From assembly GCF_018613835.1 (NCBI RefSeq), contig NZ_JAGGPM010000032.1, positions 81,699 through 145,698 on the forward strand: DNA of 64,000 nt, in the 5' to 3' direction. Below, one piece after another: positions 7,758 to 16,601 of this stretch. The position numbers were made by a program, and so were the translations under genes. The stretch is from Arthrobacter sp. ISL-5 (GTDB taxonomy: Bacteria > Actinomycetota > Actinomycetes > Actinomycetales > Micrococcaceae). The notes under the pieces are model-generated. The model made no database searches. It had not been told where the DNA came from and saw only the letters and a program-made list of their open reading frames with translations. Within the stretch, counting starts at the first letter, position 1. Each line of letters starts with the position of its first letter.

Positions 7758-8429
7758 TTAAGCCGGCGGGTCCGTGACCGTGACACGCACGGCACAGGCA
7801 TCCGCGGCCGCCTTCTTCAGCACGGCTGCACGGGGATCGGGGACATCGAGGTAGGCCAGGCGCGGCAGCCCGGCGTAGGCCTTGAGCGCCGGCTCGTCGA
7901 GAACGAGTTCGGCCATGCCCCTGTCGCCGCCGGGAACGATGTACTCGATGACCTGCCCGGCAAACACCTGCCGTGCCTGGTCCGCGACGGCCTCCACCAT
8001 CGAGTCCGCCTGATTGGCGCGGCGCCGCGCGTACCTCTGCTGGGACTGGCCGCCGGCCGCGGTGCGCGACTGCACGTACTTCGACCCGGTCTTGGCGGCC
8101 AGCAGCCTGCCTTCACTCGCCACGGCCACTCCGTACCCGCCCCTGCGGACGAGGACCAGGCCGATCCTCCGTGGTTGCGACGCGAGCGAGGCCAGCCGGG
8201 CCACGAGGTCGGCGCCCCGTCCGGGCCGGCCGTCGGCCGGCCAGGGCGCCTGCAGCAGCGCGCTGGCGCCGTCGGGCGCAAACAGCCGCACGCCGTCGTC
8301 GTGGTCCTCAATCCCGAGGTCGCCGTGGCTGGAGCCGAAGCGATCCACCCAGCCGGCCAGCCGTGCGCCGGATATGAACGCGGTCCGCGATGCGGCGGCA
8401 GGACGTCCTGGTGCGCCGCTGTGTGGCAT
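7758..8429 (-). CDS. acVLRF1-family peptidyl-tRNA hydrolase / release factor (Vms1-like)
   Basis: A 223-residue protein with the VLRF1 release-factor fold seen in eukaryotic Vms1/ANKZF1 and in an actinobacterial family. The key signature is GSKYVQSRTAAGGQSQQR (from about residue 117), followed by an Arg-rich YARRRANQ. The Gln-rich GGQSQQ loop is thought to enter the ribosomal peptidyl-transferase centre and release stalled chains. The family's role is ribosome rescue; the bacterial members are less studied. The gene is monocistronic, convergent with the ferredoxin and divergent from rarA. Confidence 0.8.
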   Translation of the reverse strand: MPHSGAPGRPAAASRTAFISGARLAGWVDRFGSSHGDLGIEDHDDGVRLFAPDGASALLQAPWPADGRPGRGADLVARLASLASQPRRIGLVLVRRGGYGVAVASEGRLLAAKTGSKYVQSRTAAGGQSQQRYARRRANQADSMVEAVADQARQVFAGQVIEYIVPGGDRGMAELVLDEPALKAYAGLPRLAYLDVPDPRAAVLKKAAADACAVRVTVTDPPA

Positions 8430-8491
8430 TGCCGACTTCCTTGCTTCCGTGACCGGACTTTGCCCGGTGAATCTATGAGTAGCCTATCTAT

Positions 8492-9985
8492 GTGGATGAT
8501 CTCTTCGGCTCGGGGCCGGACAACGAAGACGCGGACGACGGCGACGCCTCGCCGTCGGGCCGCCCAAGTGGCGGACCTCTAGGCGGGCGCACAGCCTCGC
8601 CGCGCAGCCCGCTGGCTGTCCGGATGCGGCCGCGCACCCTGGATGACGTGGTGGGCCAGCAGCACCTGCTGGGGCAGGGATCGCCGCTTCGCCAGCTGGC
8701 TGCCGGCGCCGATGCAGTCGGCCCGGCCGGTCCAAGCTCGCTCATTCTCTGGGGCCCGCCCGGCACCGGCAAGACGACGCTGGCGCATGTGATTGCGCGC
8801 GGGCCCGGGCGCAAGTTCGTCGAACTGTCTGCCATCACGGCCGGCGTCAAGGACGTGCGCCGGGTCATGGACGAGGCGCTGACCGCCCGCGACCTCTACA
8901 AAACCACCACGGTCCTGTTCCTGGACGAGATCCACCGGTTCAACAAGGCGCAGCAGGACGCGCTGCTGCCCGGCGTCGAAAACCGCTGGGTGGTGCTCGT
9001 GGCCGCAACTACCGAGAATCCGTCCTTCTCGGTGGTCTCGCCGCTGCTGTCCCGCTCGCTCCTCCTCACGCTCAAGCCGCTGACCGACGCCGACATTCAA
9101 GGCCTGCTCCAGCGCGCCGTGGAGGACACCCGGGGGCTGAACGGCAAGGTCCGGCTGAGTGCCGACGCCCTGGCCCACCTGGTCAGGCTGTCCGGCGGGG
9201 ACGCCCGACGCGCCCTGACCGCGCTGGAGGCCGCAGCCGGTGTGGCTTTCGGCGACGCGGACGACGTCGTCCCTTCCGCCGACGGCGGCATTTCCGCCGA
9301 CGCCGACGACGACGGCACTGCCGCCGCCGCGCCGCTGACGGAGGAGCCGGTCACCGTTGAGCTCCGCCACACCGAGCGGGCGCTGGACGTTGCCGCGGTC
9401 CGGTACGACCGCGCCGGCGACCAGCACTATGACGTTGCGAGTGCCTTCATCAAGTCCATCCGGGGTTCCGACGTGGACGCTGCGCTGCACTACCTCGCCA
9501 GGATGCTGGAGGCGGGGGAGGACCCGCGCTTCGTGGCACGCCGCATCGTGATTTCCGCGGCGGAGGACGTGGGCATGGCTGACCCCACCGCCCTGCAGAC
9601 CGCCGTGGCGGCCGCGCAGGCGGTCCAGCTGATCGGCATGCCGGAAGGCAGGATCGTCCTCGCCGAAGCCGTGGTCCACCTCGCCACGGCACCGAAGTCC
9701 AATGCTGCCTACATGGGCATCAACAAGGCCATTGCGGACGTCCGGGCAGGCCTGGGGAACGGAATCCCCGCGCACCTGCGGGATGCGCACTACCCCGGAT
9801 CGAAGCAGCTGGGTCACGGGCAGGGGTACAAGTACGCCCACGACGCCCCGCACTCGGTGGCCCGCCAGCAGTACCCGCCGGACGACCTCGTGGGCCGCGA
9901 CTACTACGAGCCCACCGGCAACGGGGCCGAGCGGGACATCGCCGTCCGGCTCGAACGCCTCCGGAAGATCGTCCGGGGCAAGTGA
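8492..9985 (+). CDS. rarA: Replication-associated recombination protein RarA (MgsA) AAA+ ATPase
   Basis: 497 residues. Walker A is GPPGTGKTTL, Walker B is FLDEIHRF, with a sensor region in AATTENPSF, then the C-terminal MgsA oligomerisation domain containing YDVASAFIKSIRGSD and the ending block HYPGSKQLGHGQGYKYAH. It acts at stalled replication forks. The start is GTG at 8492; the first 45 residues are acidic and low in complexity. An acidic Asp/Ala insertion near residues 250-280 is also outside the usual core. Confidence 0.95.
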   Translation: MDDLFGSGPDNEDADDGDASPSGRPSGGPLGGRTASPRSPLAVRMRPRTLDDVVGQQHLLGQGSPLRQLAAGADAVGPAGPSSLILWGPPGTGKTTLAHVIARGPGRKFVELSAITAGVKDVRRVMDEALTARDLYKTTTVLFLDEIHRFNKAQQDALLPGVENRWVVLVAATTENPSFSVVSPLLSRSLLLTLKPLTDADIQGLLQRAVEDTRGLNGKVRLSADALAHLVRLSGGDARRALTALEAAAGVAFGDADDVVPSADGGISADADDDGTAAAAPLTEEPVTVELRHTERALDVAAVRYDRAGDQHYDVASAFIKSIRGSDVDAALHYLARMLEAGEDPRFVARRIVISAAEDVGMADPTALQTAVAAAQAVQLIGMPEGRIVLAEAVVHLATAPKSNAAYMGINKAIADVRAGLGNGIPAHLRDAHYPGSKQLGHGQGYKYAHDAPHSVARQQYPPDDLVGRDYYEPTGNGAERDIAVRLERLRKIVRGK

Positions 9986-10155
9986 GCATCATGCTAAGAT
10001 TGATGCTTGTCTGGCAAGGCGCGGACGCAAAATCCACCAAATTCACGTTTGATGAGGTAATGCCTGCGCCCAGTAGCAAAAGGCAGCGGTTGGCCGATGC
10101 TCTCCATCGTGGAGGCCAGTAACACTGACACACCGCAGTAATTGGAAGGACACAA
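9986..10155 (+). promoter_or_regulatory. rpsD upstream leader with short hairpins
   Basis: The 170-base gap holds two small inverted repeats. AGCATCA/TGATGCT (9985-9991 and 10001-10007) could be a weak rarA terminator. A second hairpin, CTCCA/TGGAG (10102-10114), is flanked by TGGCC and GGCCA. S4 represses its own mRNA in several bacteria, so a regulatory leader is plausible but not shown. GGAAGGA precedes the GTG start. Confidence 0.25.
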
Positions 10156-10782
10156 GTGGCTAACAACACTCGTGCTCGCCGTACCGCACGCCTCTCGCGT
10201 GCACTCGGCATCGCTCTGACCCCCAAGGCCGCCAAGTACATGGAGCGCCGCCCGTACGGCCCCGGTGAGCATGGCCGTGCCCGCAAGAAGCAGGACTCCG
10301 ACTACGCCGTACGTCTGCGCGAAAAGCAGCGTCTGCGCGCCCAGTACGGCATCCGCGAAGCCCAGATGACCCGTGCCTTCGAAGAAGCACGCCGCACCAA
10401 GGGCCTGACCGGTGAAAACCTGATCGAACTGCTCGAAATGCGTCTCGACGCCCTCGTGCTGCGTGCCGGCTTCGCCCGCACCATCGCCCAGGCCCGCCAG
10501 CTGGTTGTGCACCGCCACATCCTGGTTGACGGCATCCGCGTTGACCGCCCGTCCTTCCGCGTCGGCGAGGGCCAGCTGGTCCACGTTCACAGCCGCAGCG
10601 AAACCATGCCTCCGTTCCAGGTTGCAGCAGCCGGCGCACACCGCGACGTCCTGCCCCAGGTTCCGGCCTACCTGGACGTCAAGCTTGACGCCCTGCAGGC
10701 ACGCCTGGTCCGTCGCCCGAAACGCTCCGAGGTCCCCGTGACCTGCGAAGAGCAGCTCGTCGTCGAATTCTACGCACGCTAA
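10156..10782 (+). CDS. rpsD: 30S ribosomal protein S4, cysteine-free form
   Basis: 208 residues with the S4 N-terminal domain (LTPKAAKYMERRPY, PGEHGR) and an S4 RNA-binding domain from about residue 95 (MRLDALVLRAGFA, VVHRHILVDG). It binds 16S rRNA early in 30S assembly. The N-terminal zinc-binding cysteines of the C+ form are absent. The gene stands alone between rarA and the alaS block and not beside rpoA, as is common in this group. It starts at GTG. Confidence 0.97.
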   Translation: MANNTRARRTARLSRALGIALTPKAAKYMERRPYGPGEHGRARKKQDSDYAVRLREKQRLRAQYGIREAQMTRAFEEARRTKGLTGENLIELLEMRLDALVLRAGFARTIAQARQLVVHRHILVDGIRVDRPSFRVGEGQLVHVHSRSETMPPFQVAAAGAHRDVLPQVPAYLDVKLDALQARLVRRPKRSEVPVTCEEQLVVEFYAR

Positions 10783-10803
10783 ATTTCCGGCAGCGTATCC
10801 AAG

Positions 10804-10834
10804 GAAGCCCGTGGCAAGCGCCGCGGGCTTCTTT
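10804..10834 (+). terminator. Rho-independent terminator of rpsD
   Basis: The stem GAAGCCCG / CGGGCTTC (10804-10811, 10824-10831) has a 12-base loop and is followed by TTT, 22 bases after the rpsD stop. Confidence 0.8.
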
Positions 10835-10927
10835 GTATGTAAGGTACTTGGGGGACATCCGCGGCTGCAGCACGCTGCCGCCGCGGGCCATGTACCGTTC
10901 CACGGAGTTTCAAGGAGATGAACGTCT

Positions 10928-11302
10928 ATGTCTGGTGGCGATATTGCCGGCCTGATCGCGGCCGGGGTATTTGCGCTCCTGGTCCTGTTGCTTGCCGTCC
11001 CGATCCTCAAGCTGGGGCGGGTGTTCGATGAAGTGCGGACCTCGATCCGCTCCATCAGCGACGGCGCGACCCCACTCATGGACGAAGTCACGGCGACCGT
11101 CTCCACCACCAACCAGCAGCTGAAGAAGGTGGACGGCATCGCCTCCAACGTTTCGGACGCCTCGGCGAACATCTCGGCGCTGTCCTCCCTGGTTGCCGCC
11201 ACTGTGGGCTCGCCGCTGATCAAGGTGGCCGCCTTCAGCTACGGCGTTCGCTCCGCCTTCGCCGCCCGCAAGAAGCCCGCCGCCGGCCGTCGCAGCCGCT
11301 AA
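10928..11302 (+). CDS. DUF948-family membrane protein
   Basis: 124 residues: one N-terminal transmembrane helix (about 6-28, IAGLIAAGVFALLVLLLAV), then an amphipathic, probably coiled-coil region of the DUF948 type (about 30-95) and a basic tail. It is widely placed just before alaS in actinobacteria. The biochemical role is unknown. It is followed after 21 bases by another small membrane protein, so the two are probably co-transcribed. Confidence 0.85.
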   Translation: MSGGDIAGLIAAGVFALLVLLLAVPILKLGRVFDEVRTSIRSISDGATPLMDEVTATVSTTNQQLKKVDGIASNVSDASANISALSSLVAATVGSPLIKVAAFSYGVRSAFAARKKPAAGRRSR

Positions 11303-11323
11303 GCCCCACCCGGAGAACTGAAA

Positions 11324-11554
11324 ATGAAAAGACTTGTCTGGATGGGAATCGGCGTGGCTATCGGAGTCATCGCCTTCCGCAAAGTCACCGAGGCCCAGGC
11401 CAACCTGGGGCCGGAGGGCCTGAACCGCGCCGTGGGGCGGCTGGCCGACGGCGTCTACGACTTCGCGGATGCGGTCCGCGCCGGAATGCGCGAGCGGGAG
11501 ACCGACCTCCGTGCCGCGCTCGGCGTCGAATCCCAGGATGTTGTGCGGCGCTAG
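11324..11554 (+). CDS. Small membrane-associated protein, DUF6167-like
   Basis: A 76-residue protein with one N-terminal hydrophobic helix (MKRLVWMGIGVAIGVIAF) and a soluble helical tail. It matches my recollection of the DUF6167 family found between DUF948 genes and alaS in actinobacteria; the family name is from memory. Function unknown. Two 6-bp hairpins lie in the 111 bases between it and alaS. Confidence 0.75.
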   Translation: MKRLVWMGIGVAIGVIAFRKVTEAQANLGPEGLNRAVGRLADGVYDFADAVRAGMRERETDLRAALGVESQDVVRR

Positions 11555-11665
11555 CCCGCCGCTGCGGGAGAATTAAACCGGCAGTAACCGTTGTTCCGGG
11601 ACTGCCATCTGAATCAACTGTCACGCGGCAGAACGCGTGAACCAAGAAGGGTAAGTAATCAGCTC

Positions 11666-14344
11666 ATGAAGTCGCAGGAGATCACCAAGCGCTGGATCGA
11701 CTTTTTCGTCAGCAAGGGCCACACCGCCGTGCCTTCCGCCTCCCTGGTCTCCAGCGACCCCTCCCTGCTGTTCACGGTCGCCGGGATGGTTCCGTTCATT
11801 CCGTACCTGACCGCGCGGGAAGAGCCCCCCTTCAGCCGGGCCACCAGCGTGCAGAAGTGCATCCGCACCGGCGACATTGAGGAAGTGGGCAAGACTGCCC
11901 GCCACGGCACCTTCTTCCAGATGTGCGGCAACTTTTCGTTTGGCGATTACTTCAAGGAAGACGCCATCAAGTTCGCCTGGGAACTGCTCACCACAAGCGT
12001 TGACGACGGCGGCTACGGCCTTCCGCCGGAACTCCTGTGGGTGACGGTCTACGAAGAGGACGACGAAGCCAAGGACCTCTGGCTCAAGAACACCGGCGTC
12101 CCCGCCAGCCGGATCCAGCGCATGGGCAAGGCGGACAACTACTGGCACACCGGCCAGCCCGGACCGGCCGGCCCCTGCTCGGAGATCTACTACGACCGCG
12201 GCCCCGCGTACGGCGTGGAAGGCGGCCCCATCGCCGACGAAAACCGCTACGTCGAAATCTGGAACCTGGTGTTCATGCAGTACCAGATCAACAACGTCCG
12301 CTCCAAGGACGACTTCGACATCGTGGGCGAGCTGCCCAAGAAGAACATCGACACCGGCCTGGGCATGGAGCGACTCGCCATGATCCTGCAGGGTGTCGAG
12401 AACATGTACGAGACCGACCAGGTCCGCCCGGTCATCGACAAGGCATCGGAACTCTCCGGCAAGGAGTACACGTCGGCGGAAACGGCTGACGATCCCCACC
12501 ACACGGACGACGTCCGGATGCGCGTGGTCGGAGACCACATCCGCTCGGCGCTGATGCTCATCGCCGACGGCGTCAGCCCGTCCAACGAGGGACGCGGCTA
12601 CGTGCTGCGCCGCCTGATCCGCCGCGCCGTCCGCTCGATGCGCCTGCTCGGCGTCGAAAAGGCCTGCCTGCCGGATCTCCTGCCCGCCTCCCGCGACGCC
12701 ATGAAGGGCGTCTACCCGATCGTGGAGACGGACTTCGACCGCATCAGCCGGATCGCCTACGCGGAAGAGAAGGCCTTCCTCCGGACCATCGCCTCCGGCA
12801 CCGCCCGCCTCGAAGACGCCGTGAGCGAGTCCAAGGCCGCCGGCCGGCCGCTGTCCGGCGCCGACGCGTTCGCCCTGCACGACACGTACGGCTTCCCGAT
12901 CGACCTCACCCTGGAGATGGCCGAGGAAGCCGGGCTCAAGGTTGACGAGCCGGAGTTCCGCAAGCTCATGCTGGAGCAGCGCAAGCGCGCCCAGGCCGAC
13001 GCCAAGGGCAAGAAGGGCGCCCACGCGGACCTCAGCGCCTTCCAGGAGCTGCTGTCCGAGGGGGAGACCGTCTTCACCGGCTACACCGACCTCGACGGCG
13101 AATCCCGCGTCCGCGGGATCCTCAGCTACGGCCGCAAGGTCTCCCAGGCCGCCACTGGCGACGAGATCGAGCTGGTCCTCGCCGAAACGCCGTTCTACGC
13201 TGAAGCCGGCGGCCAGGCTGCGGACACCGGCCTCATCACGGGTGACGGCTTCGTCGTCGAAGTTCTCGACGTCCAGCGGCCGGTGAAGGGCCTCAGCGTC
13301 CACAAGGCGATCGTCCGCGAGGGCGAAATCGCCTCCGACGCGCTGGTGCGTGCCGCGGTGGACCGCGAACGCCGCCATGCCGCCGAGCAGGCGCACACGG
13401 GAACGCACATCGTGCACGCGGCCCTGCACCAGATCCTCGGCCCGGAAGCCACCCAGCGCGGCTCCTACAACAAGGCCGGATACCTGCGCTTTGACTTCGC
13501 CTGGGGCGAAGGCCTCAGCGCCGCCACCCGTTCCGAGATCGAGGAAGTGTCCAACCTGGCCATCCGGAACGACTTCCGCGTGGAGACCAAGGTCATGGGC
13601 CTCGCCGAGGCCAAGGCGCTCGGCGCGATGGCCCTGTTCGGAGAAAACTACGGCAGCGAAGTCCGTGTCGTGGAAATCGACGGCGCATGGTCGCGTGAGC
13701 TGTGCGGCGGCACCCACGTTCCCAACACGTCCCGCATCGGCAGCCTGTCGCTGCTCGGCGAACAGTCCGTGGGATCGGGCAACCGCCGCGTCGAGGCATT
13801 CGTCGGCATGGACGCCTTCCGGCACCTCGCGGCGGAACGCGCCCTCGTCACGGAGCTGACGGAAATGCTCAAGGTTCCGTCCGGCCAGCTGACCGATAGG
13901 ATCGCCACGACCCTGGCCAAGCTGAAGGCCACGGAAAAGGAGCTGGAGCGGCTCCGCAAGGAAAAGCTCACGGCCGAGGCCGCACAGCTGGTGGGGACCG
14001 CCAAGGACGCCGCAGGCGTTCGTGTCATTGCGCACGACGCCGGCCAGGTCAGCGGTGCGGATGACCTCCGCGGACTCGCCATGGACCTGCGGAACCGCCT
14101 TGGTTCGGAGGCCTCCACGGTGGCCGTGGCCGGAGTCAGCAACGACCGCCCGGTCATCCTGATCGCCACGAATGAAGCCGCACGTGAAGCCGGCGTCAAG
14201 GCCGGGGCGCTGGTCCGGCTCGCGGCCGCCATCCTCGGCGGCGGCGGAGGCGGCAAGGACGACGTCGCCCAGGGCGGCGGCACCGACGCGTCGAAGGTCG
14301 GCCCGGCGCTGGCGGCTGTCGTAGATGCCGTGACCCGGCGCTAG
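11666..14344 (+). CDS. alaS: Alanyl-tRNA synthetase
   Basis: 892 residues. The class II core begins MKSQEITKRW, and motif 2 lies in the RHGTFFQMCGNFSFGDYF region. The editing domain carries the zinc ligands HTGTH (about 576) and CGGTH (about 679), and the C-terminal DHHA1/C-Ala domain ends in a GGGGGGKDD motif. The ATG at 11666 matches the usual actinobacterial start; the open frame runs 25 codons further back, but those residues are not family-like. It heads the shikimate-block operon with ruvX close behind. Confidence 0.97.
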   Translation: MKSQEITKRWIDFFVSKGHTAVPSASLVSSDPSLLFTVAGMVPFIPYLTAREEPPFSRATSVQKCIRTGDIEEVGKTARHGTFFQMCGNFSFGDYFKEDAIKFAWELLTTSVDDGGYGLPPELLWVTVYEEDDEAKDLWLKNTGVPASRIQRMGKADNYWHTGQPGPAGPCSEIYYDRGPAYGVEGGPIADENRYVEIWNLVFMQYQINNVRSKDDFDIVGELPKKNIDTGLGMERLAMILQGVENMYETDQVRPVIDKASELSGKEYTSAETADDPHHTDDVRMRVVGDHIRSALMLIADGVSPSNEGRGYVLRRLIRRAVRSMRLLGVEKACLPDLLPASRDAMKGVYPIVETDFDRISRIAYAEEKAFLRTIASGTARLEDAVSESKAAGRPLSGADAFALHDTYGFPIDLTLEMAEEAGLKVDEPEFRKLMLEQRKRAQADAKGKKGAHADLSAFQELLSEGETVFTGYTDLDGESRVRGILSYGRKVSQAATGDEIELVLAETPFYAEAGGQAADTGLITGDGFVVEVLDVQRPVKGLSVHKAIVREGEIASDALVRAAVDRERRHAAEQAHTGTHIVHAALHQILGPEATQRGSYNKAGYLRFDFAWGEGLSAATRSEIEEVSNLAIRNDFRVETKVMGLAEAKALGAMALFGENYGSEVRVVEIDGAWSRELCGGTHVPNTSRIGSLSLLGEQSVGSGNRRVEAFVGMDAFRHLAAERALVTELTEMLKVPSGQLTDRIATTLAKLKATEKELERLRKEKLTAEAAQLVGTAKDAAGVRVIAHDAGQVSGADDLRGLAMDLRNRLGSEASTVAVAGVSNDRPVILIATNEAAREAGVKAGALVRLAAAILGGGGGGKDDVAQGGGTDASKVGPALAAVVDAVTRR

Positions 14345-14355
14345 CTAGCAGATCC

Positions 14356-14955
14356 GTGACCTCATCCGCTGCGTCCCACGTCTACCCCCAGGGCATCAAA
14401 CTGGGGGTTGACGTGGGCACCGTCCGTGTCGGCGTCGCCATCTGCGACAGTGACGCCATCCTGGCCACGCCGTTCAAAACACTGGACCGCAACCCCAAAA
14501 AGAACTCCGATGTCCGCGTGATTGCGGCGTTGGCTGCTGAGCGGGGTGCCGTGCAGATTTTTGTGGGCCTGCCGAGGACCATGAAGGGCGAAGAACATGC
14601 CTCCGCCCGCATGGCCACGGAGTACGCCCAGCTGCTGGCCAACGAGCTGGGCCGCGCGGGGCTGGACGTGCCCGTCAACCTCGTTGACGAGCGCCTCAGC
14701 ACGGTCACAGCCCACCGACACCTGCACGAAGCTGGCATGAGCAGCAAAAATCACCGTAAAGTGGTGGATCAGGTTGCGGCTGCGGGAATCTTGCAGCACG
14801 CCATCGACATGCAAAAAGCCAGGGGAACGGATGTGGGGAGCCGCGTGCGCGCGCTTTTCCAGCCGGGGCTACCCGGAGACGCCGCAGCAAGCAGTGCTGA
14901 GCAGGCTGTCCCGGGGCAAGACACACAATCTTCAGAGGATGGAAGGCTACAGTGA
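14356..14955 (+). CDS. ruvX: Putative pre-16S rRNA nuclease / Holliday junction resolvase RuvX (YqgF)
   Basis: 199 residues of the YqgF RNase H-like family. LGVDVGTVRVGVA gives the first catalytic Asp, LVDERLST the acidic second motif, and KVVDQVAAAGILQ the third. The family processes the 5' end of 16S rRNA in E. coli; a resolvase role was the older proposal. It starts at GTG 11 bases after the alaS stop and overlaps mltG by 4 bases (GTGA). The C-terminal tail of about 40 residues is poorly conserved. Confidence 0.93.
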   Translation: MTSSAASHVYPQGIKLGVDVGTVRVGVAICDSDAILATPFKTLDRNPKKNSDVRVIAALAAERGAVQIFVGLPRTMKGEEHASARMATEYAQLLANELGRAGLDVPVNLVDERLSTVTAHRHLHEAGMSSKNHRKVVDQVAAAGILQHAIDMQKARGTDVGSRVRALFQPGLPGDAAASSAEQAVPGQDTQSSEDGRLQ

Positions 14956-16601
14956 GCCCGGTCAACAACGACGACTCCTCCGGCAGGAACTTCAGGGAGG
15001 CCGGACGGCCGCTGACGCGCAAGGAAATCCGTGCCCGGGAGAAGGCCCTCACGGCGGAATCCGGCGACGTCGTTCCCGAGCAGGCTTACGAGTCCGGGGA
15101 GGACACGGCACCGGAGATGCCTGGGCACAGCCCGTTGCCCGCCCAGTCCGCGCCTACTCAGTCCGCGCCGGCCCAGTCCGCGCCCGCAGCTGAGGCGCCC
15201 GCGCCGGCACCGCAGCGTGCGCCCGAGCCGGTGGTTGACCCTGAGCCCGTGCCTGCAACGGTGGCTGTGCCGCGGGTGCCGCCCGCTCCGCCGACGGTCC
15301 AGGAACCGGTCGTGGAGGAACCTGTCTTCCACGCTAACGAAGACCTGCATCATGCTGATGCCGACCTGCACCGGGCCGACGAAGACCTGCACCATGCTGA
15401 CGCCGCAGAACCCGGCTACCAGGACCACCACCATGACGTGCACCCTGACACGTACGAGGACCATGACGCTCTTGAACACGAGGCCGTCGGGCACCAGCTG
15501 CTGGCCAATGCGGACAGCGGGACCACGGTGACCCGGCCTTCCAAGAAAGTCCGCCGACGACGCCGTCTTGTTGCGCTGCTGCTGTCCCTCGCACTTTTCG
15601 TCACTGCCGCCGTCGTGGGTGCGCAGTTCCTCAAGCCGCTGCTCGGGGCCGACGGGCCCAGCGACTTTCCCGGCCCGGGAACGGGCCAGGTGAAGGTGGC
15701 GGTCCTGCCCGGCGAGGGGCCCGTCTCGGTTGCCGCGAAGCTTGAGGAAGCGAGGGTGGTGGCCAACGCCGACACCTTTGTCTCCGAACTGGCCGCCTCG
15801 GGCGGCACCCTTGCCCCCGGCGAGTACGACTTCAAGCAGGAAATGAAGAACGCCGACGCCGTGGCGGTCCTGCTCAACGCCGAACAGGCCAAGGTCATGT
15901 ACTTCGCCCTGAGCGCCGGACTCCGGATCGGAGAATCGCTGGAGGCAATCTCCGAAGGCTCCGGGATACCGGTCGCCCAGCTAAAGGCACTCAGCGATTC
16001 CCCCAAGCAGTTTGGCCTCCCCGCCAAGGCAAAGAACCTTGAGGGCTACCTGGCTCCGGGCGAGTACAGGTTCCCGCTCGGAACCGCCCCCAAGGCGATC
16101 CTGACCTCCCTGGTCAAGAGCACCACCGACGAGCTGAAGACACAGGGCGTCACCGACCCCGCCAAGCAGTATGACGTGGTCACGGTCGCGAGCATTGTGC
16201 AGGCAGAGGGCGGTCAGGCCGAGTACAAGGACGTTGCGGGCGCGATCTACAACCGGCTCAAGCCCAACAACACTGAGACGGCCGGGCTGATCCAGTCCGA
16301 CGCCACGGTCACCTACGGCCTGGGCAGGAAAAGCTTCCACATCGACGAAGACGAAAAGGCGGACAAGTCCAACCCGTACAACACGTACGCGAACCAGGGA
16401 CTGCCCGTGGGCCCCATCGGTTCGCCGGGGAAGACGGCCATCGATGCTGCGGCCAAGCCGAACAAAAATGAATACATGTACTGGGTGACCATCAACCTCG
16501 ACACCAAGGAAACCAAATTCTCCAAAACGCTGGAGGAGCACAACCGTTACGTTGATCAGTACAACGCCTGGTGTGAGGCCAACCCGGGCCGCTGCGTATG
16601 A
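14952..16601 (+). CDS. mltG: Endolytic murein transglycosylase MltG (YceG-like)
   Basis: 549 residues. A long cytoplasmic N-terminal region (1-200) is rich in Pro/Ala, then His/Asp. A basic RRRRR stop precedes one transmembrane helix (about 207-227), followed by the extracytoplasmic LysM-like and YceG catalytic domain. The catalytic glutamate lies in VASIVQAEGGQAE. MltG cuts nascent glycan strands and sets their length. Unusual is the His-rich segment 127-181 with three heptads of the form DLHxADx. It overlaps ruvX and aroE by 4 bases each. Confidence 0.94.
   Translation: MSPVNNDDSSGRNFREAGRPLTRKEIRAREKALTAESGDVVPEQAYESGEDTAPEMPGHSPLPAQSAPTQSAPAQSAPAAEAPAPAPQRAPEPVVDPEPVPATVAVPRVPPAPPTVQEPVVEEPVFHANEDLHHADADLHRADEDLHHADAAEPGYQDHHHDVHPDTYEDHDALEHEAVGHQLLANADSGTTVTRPSKKVRRRRRLVALLLSLALFVTAAVVGAQFLKPLLGADGPSDFPGPGTGQVKVAVLPGEGPVSVAAKLEEARVVANADTFVSELAASGGTLAPGEYDFKQEMKNADAVAVLLNAEQAKVMYFALSAGLRIGESLEAISEGSGIPVAQLKALSDSPKQFGLPAKAKNLEGYLAPGEYRFPLGTAPKAILTSLVKSTTDELKTQGVTDPAKQYDVVTVASIVQAEGGQAEYKDVAGAIYNRLKPNNTETAGLIQSDATVTYGLGRKSFHIDEDEKADKSNPYNTYANQGLPVGPIGSPGKTAIDAAAKPNKNEYMYWVTINLDTKETKFSKTLEEHNRYVDQYNAWCEANPGRCV
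15342..15404 (+). repeat. Three tandem 21-base units encoding His/Asp heptads in mltG
   Basis: The units encode DLHHADA, DLHRADE and DLHHADA (MltG residues 131-151). They lie in the cytoplasmic disordered region, just before a HHHDVH cluster. The DNA units are diverged, so this is an older expansion or a selected composition. Confidence 0.75.

Noticed and set aside
11621..14035. Antisense frame of 804 codons over alaS
   Set aside because: Shadow of alaS codon bias; no domains and no ribosome-binding site.
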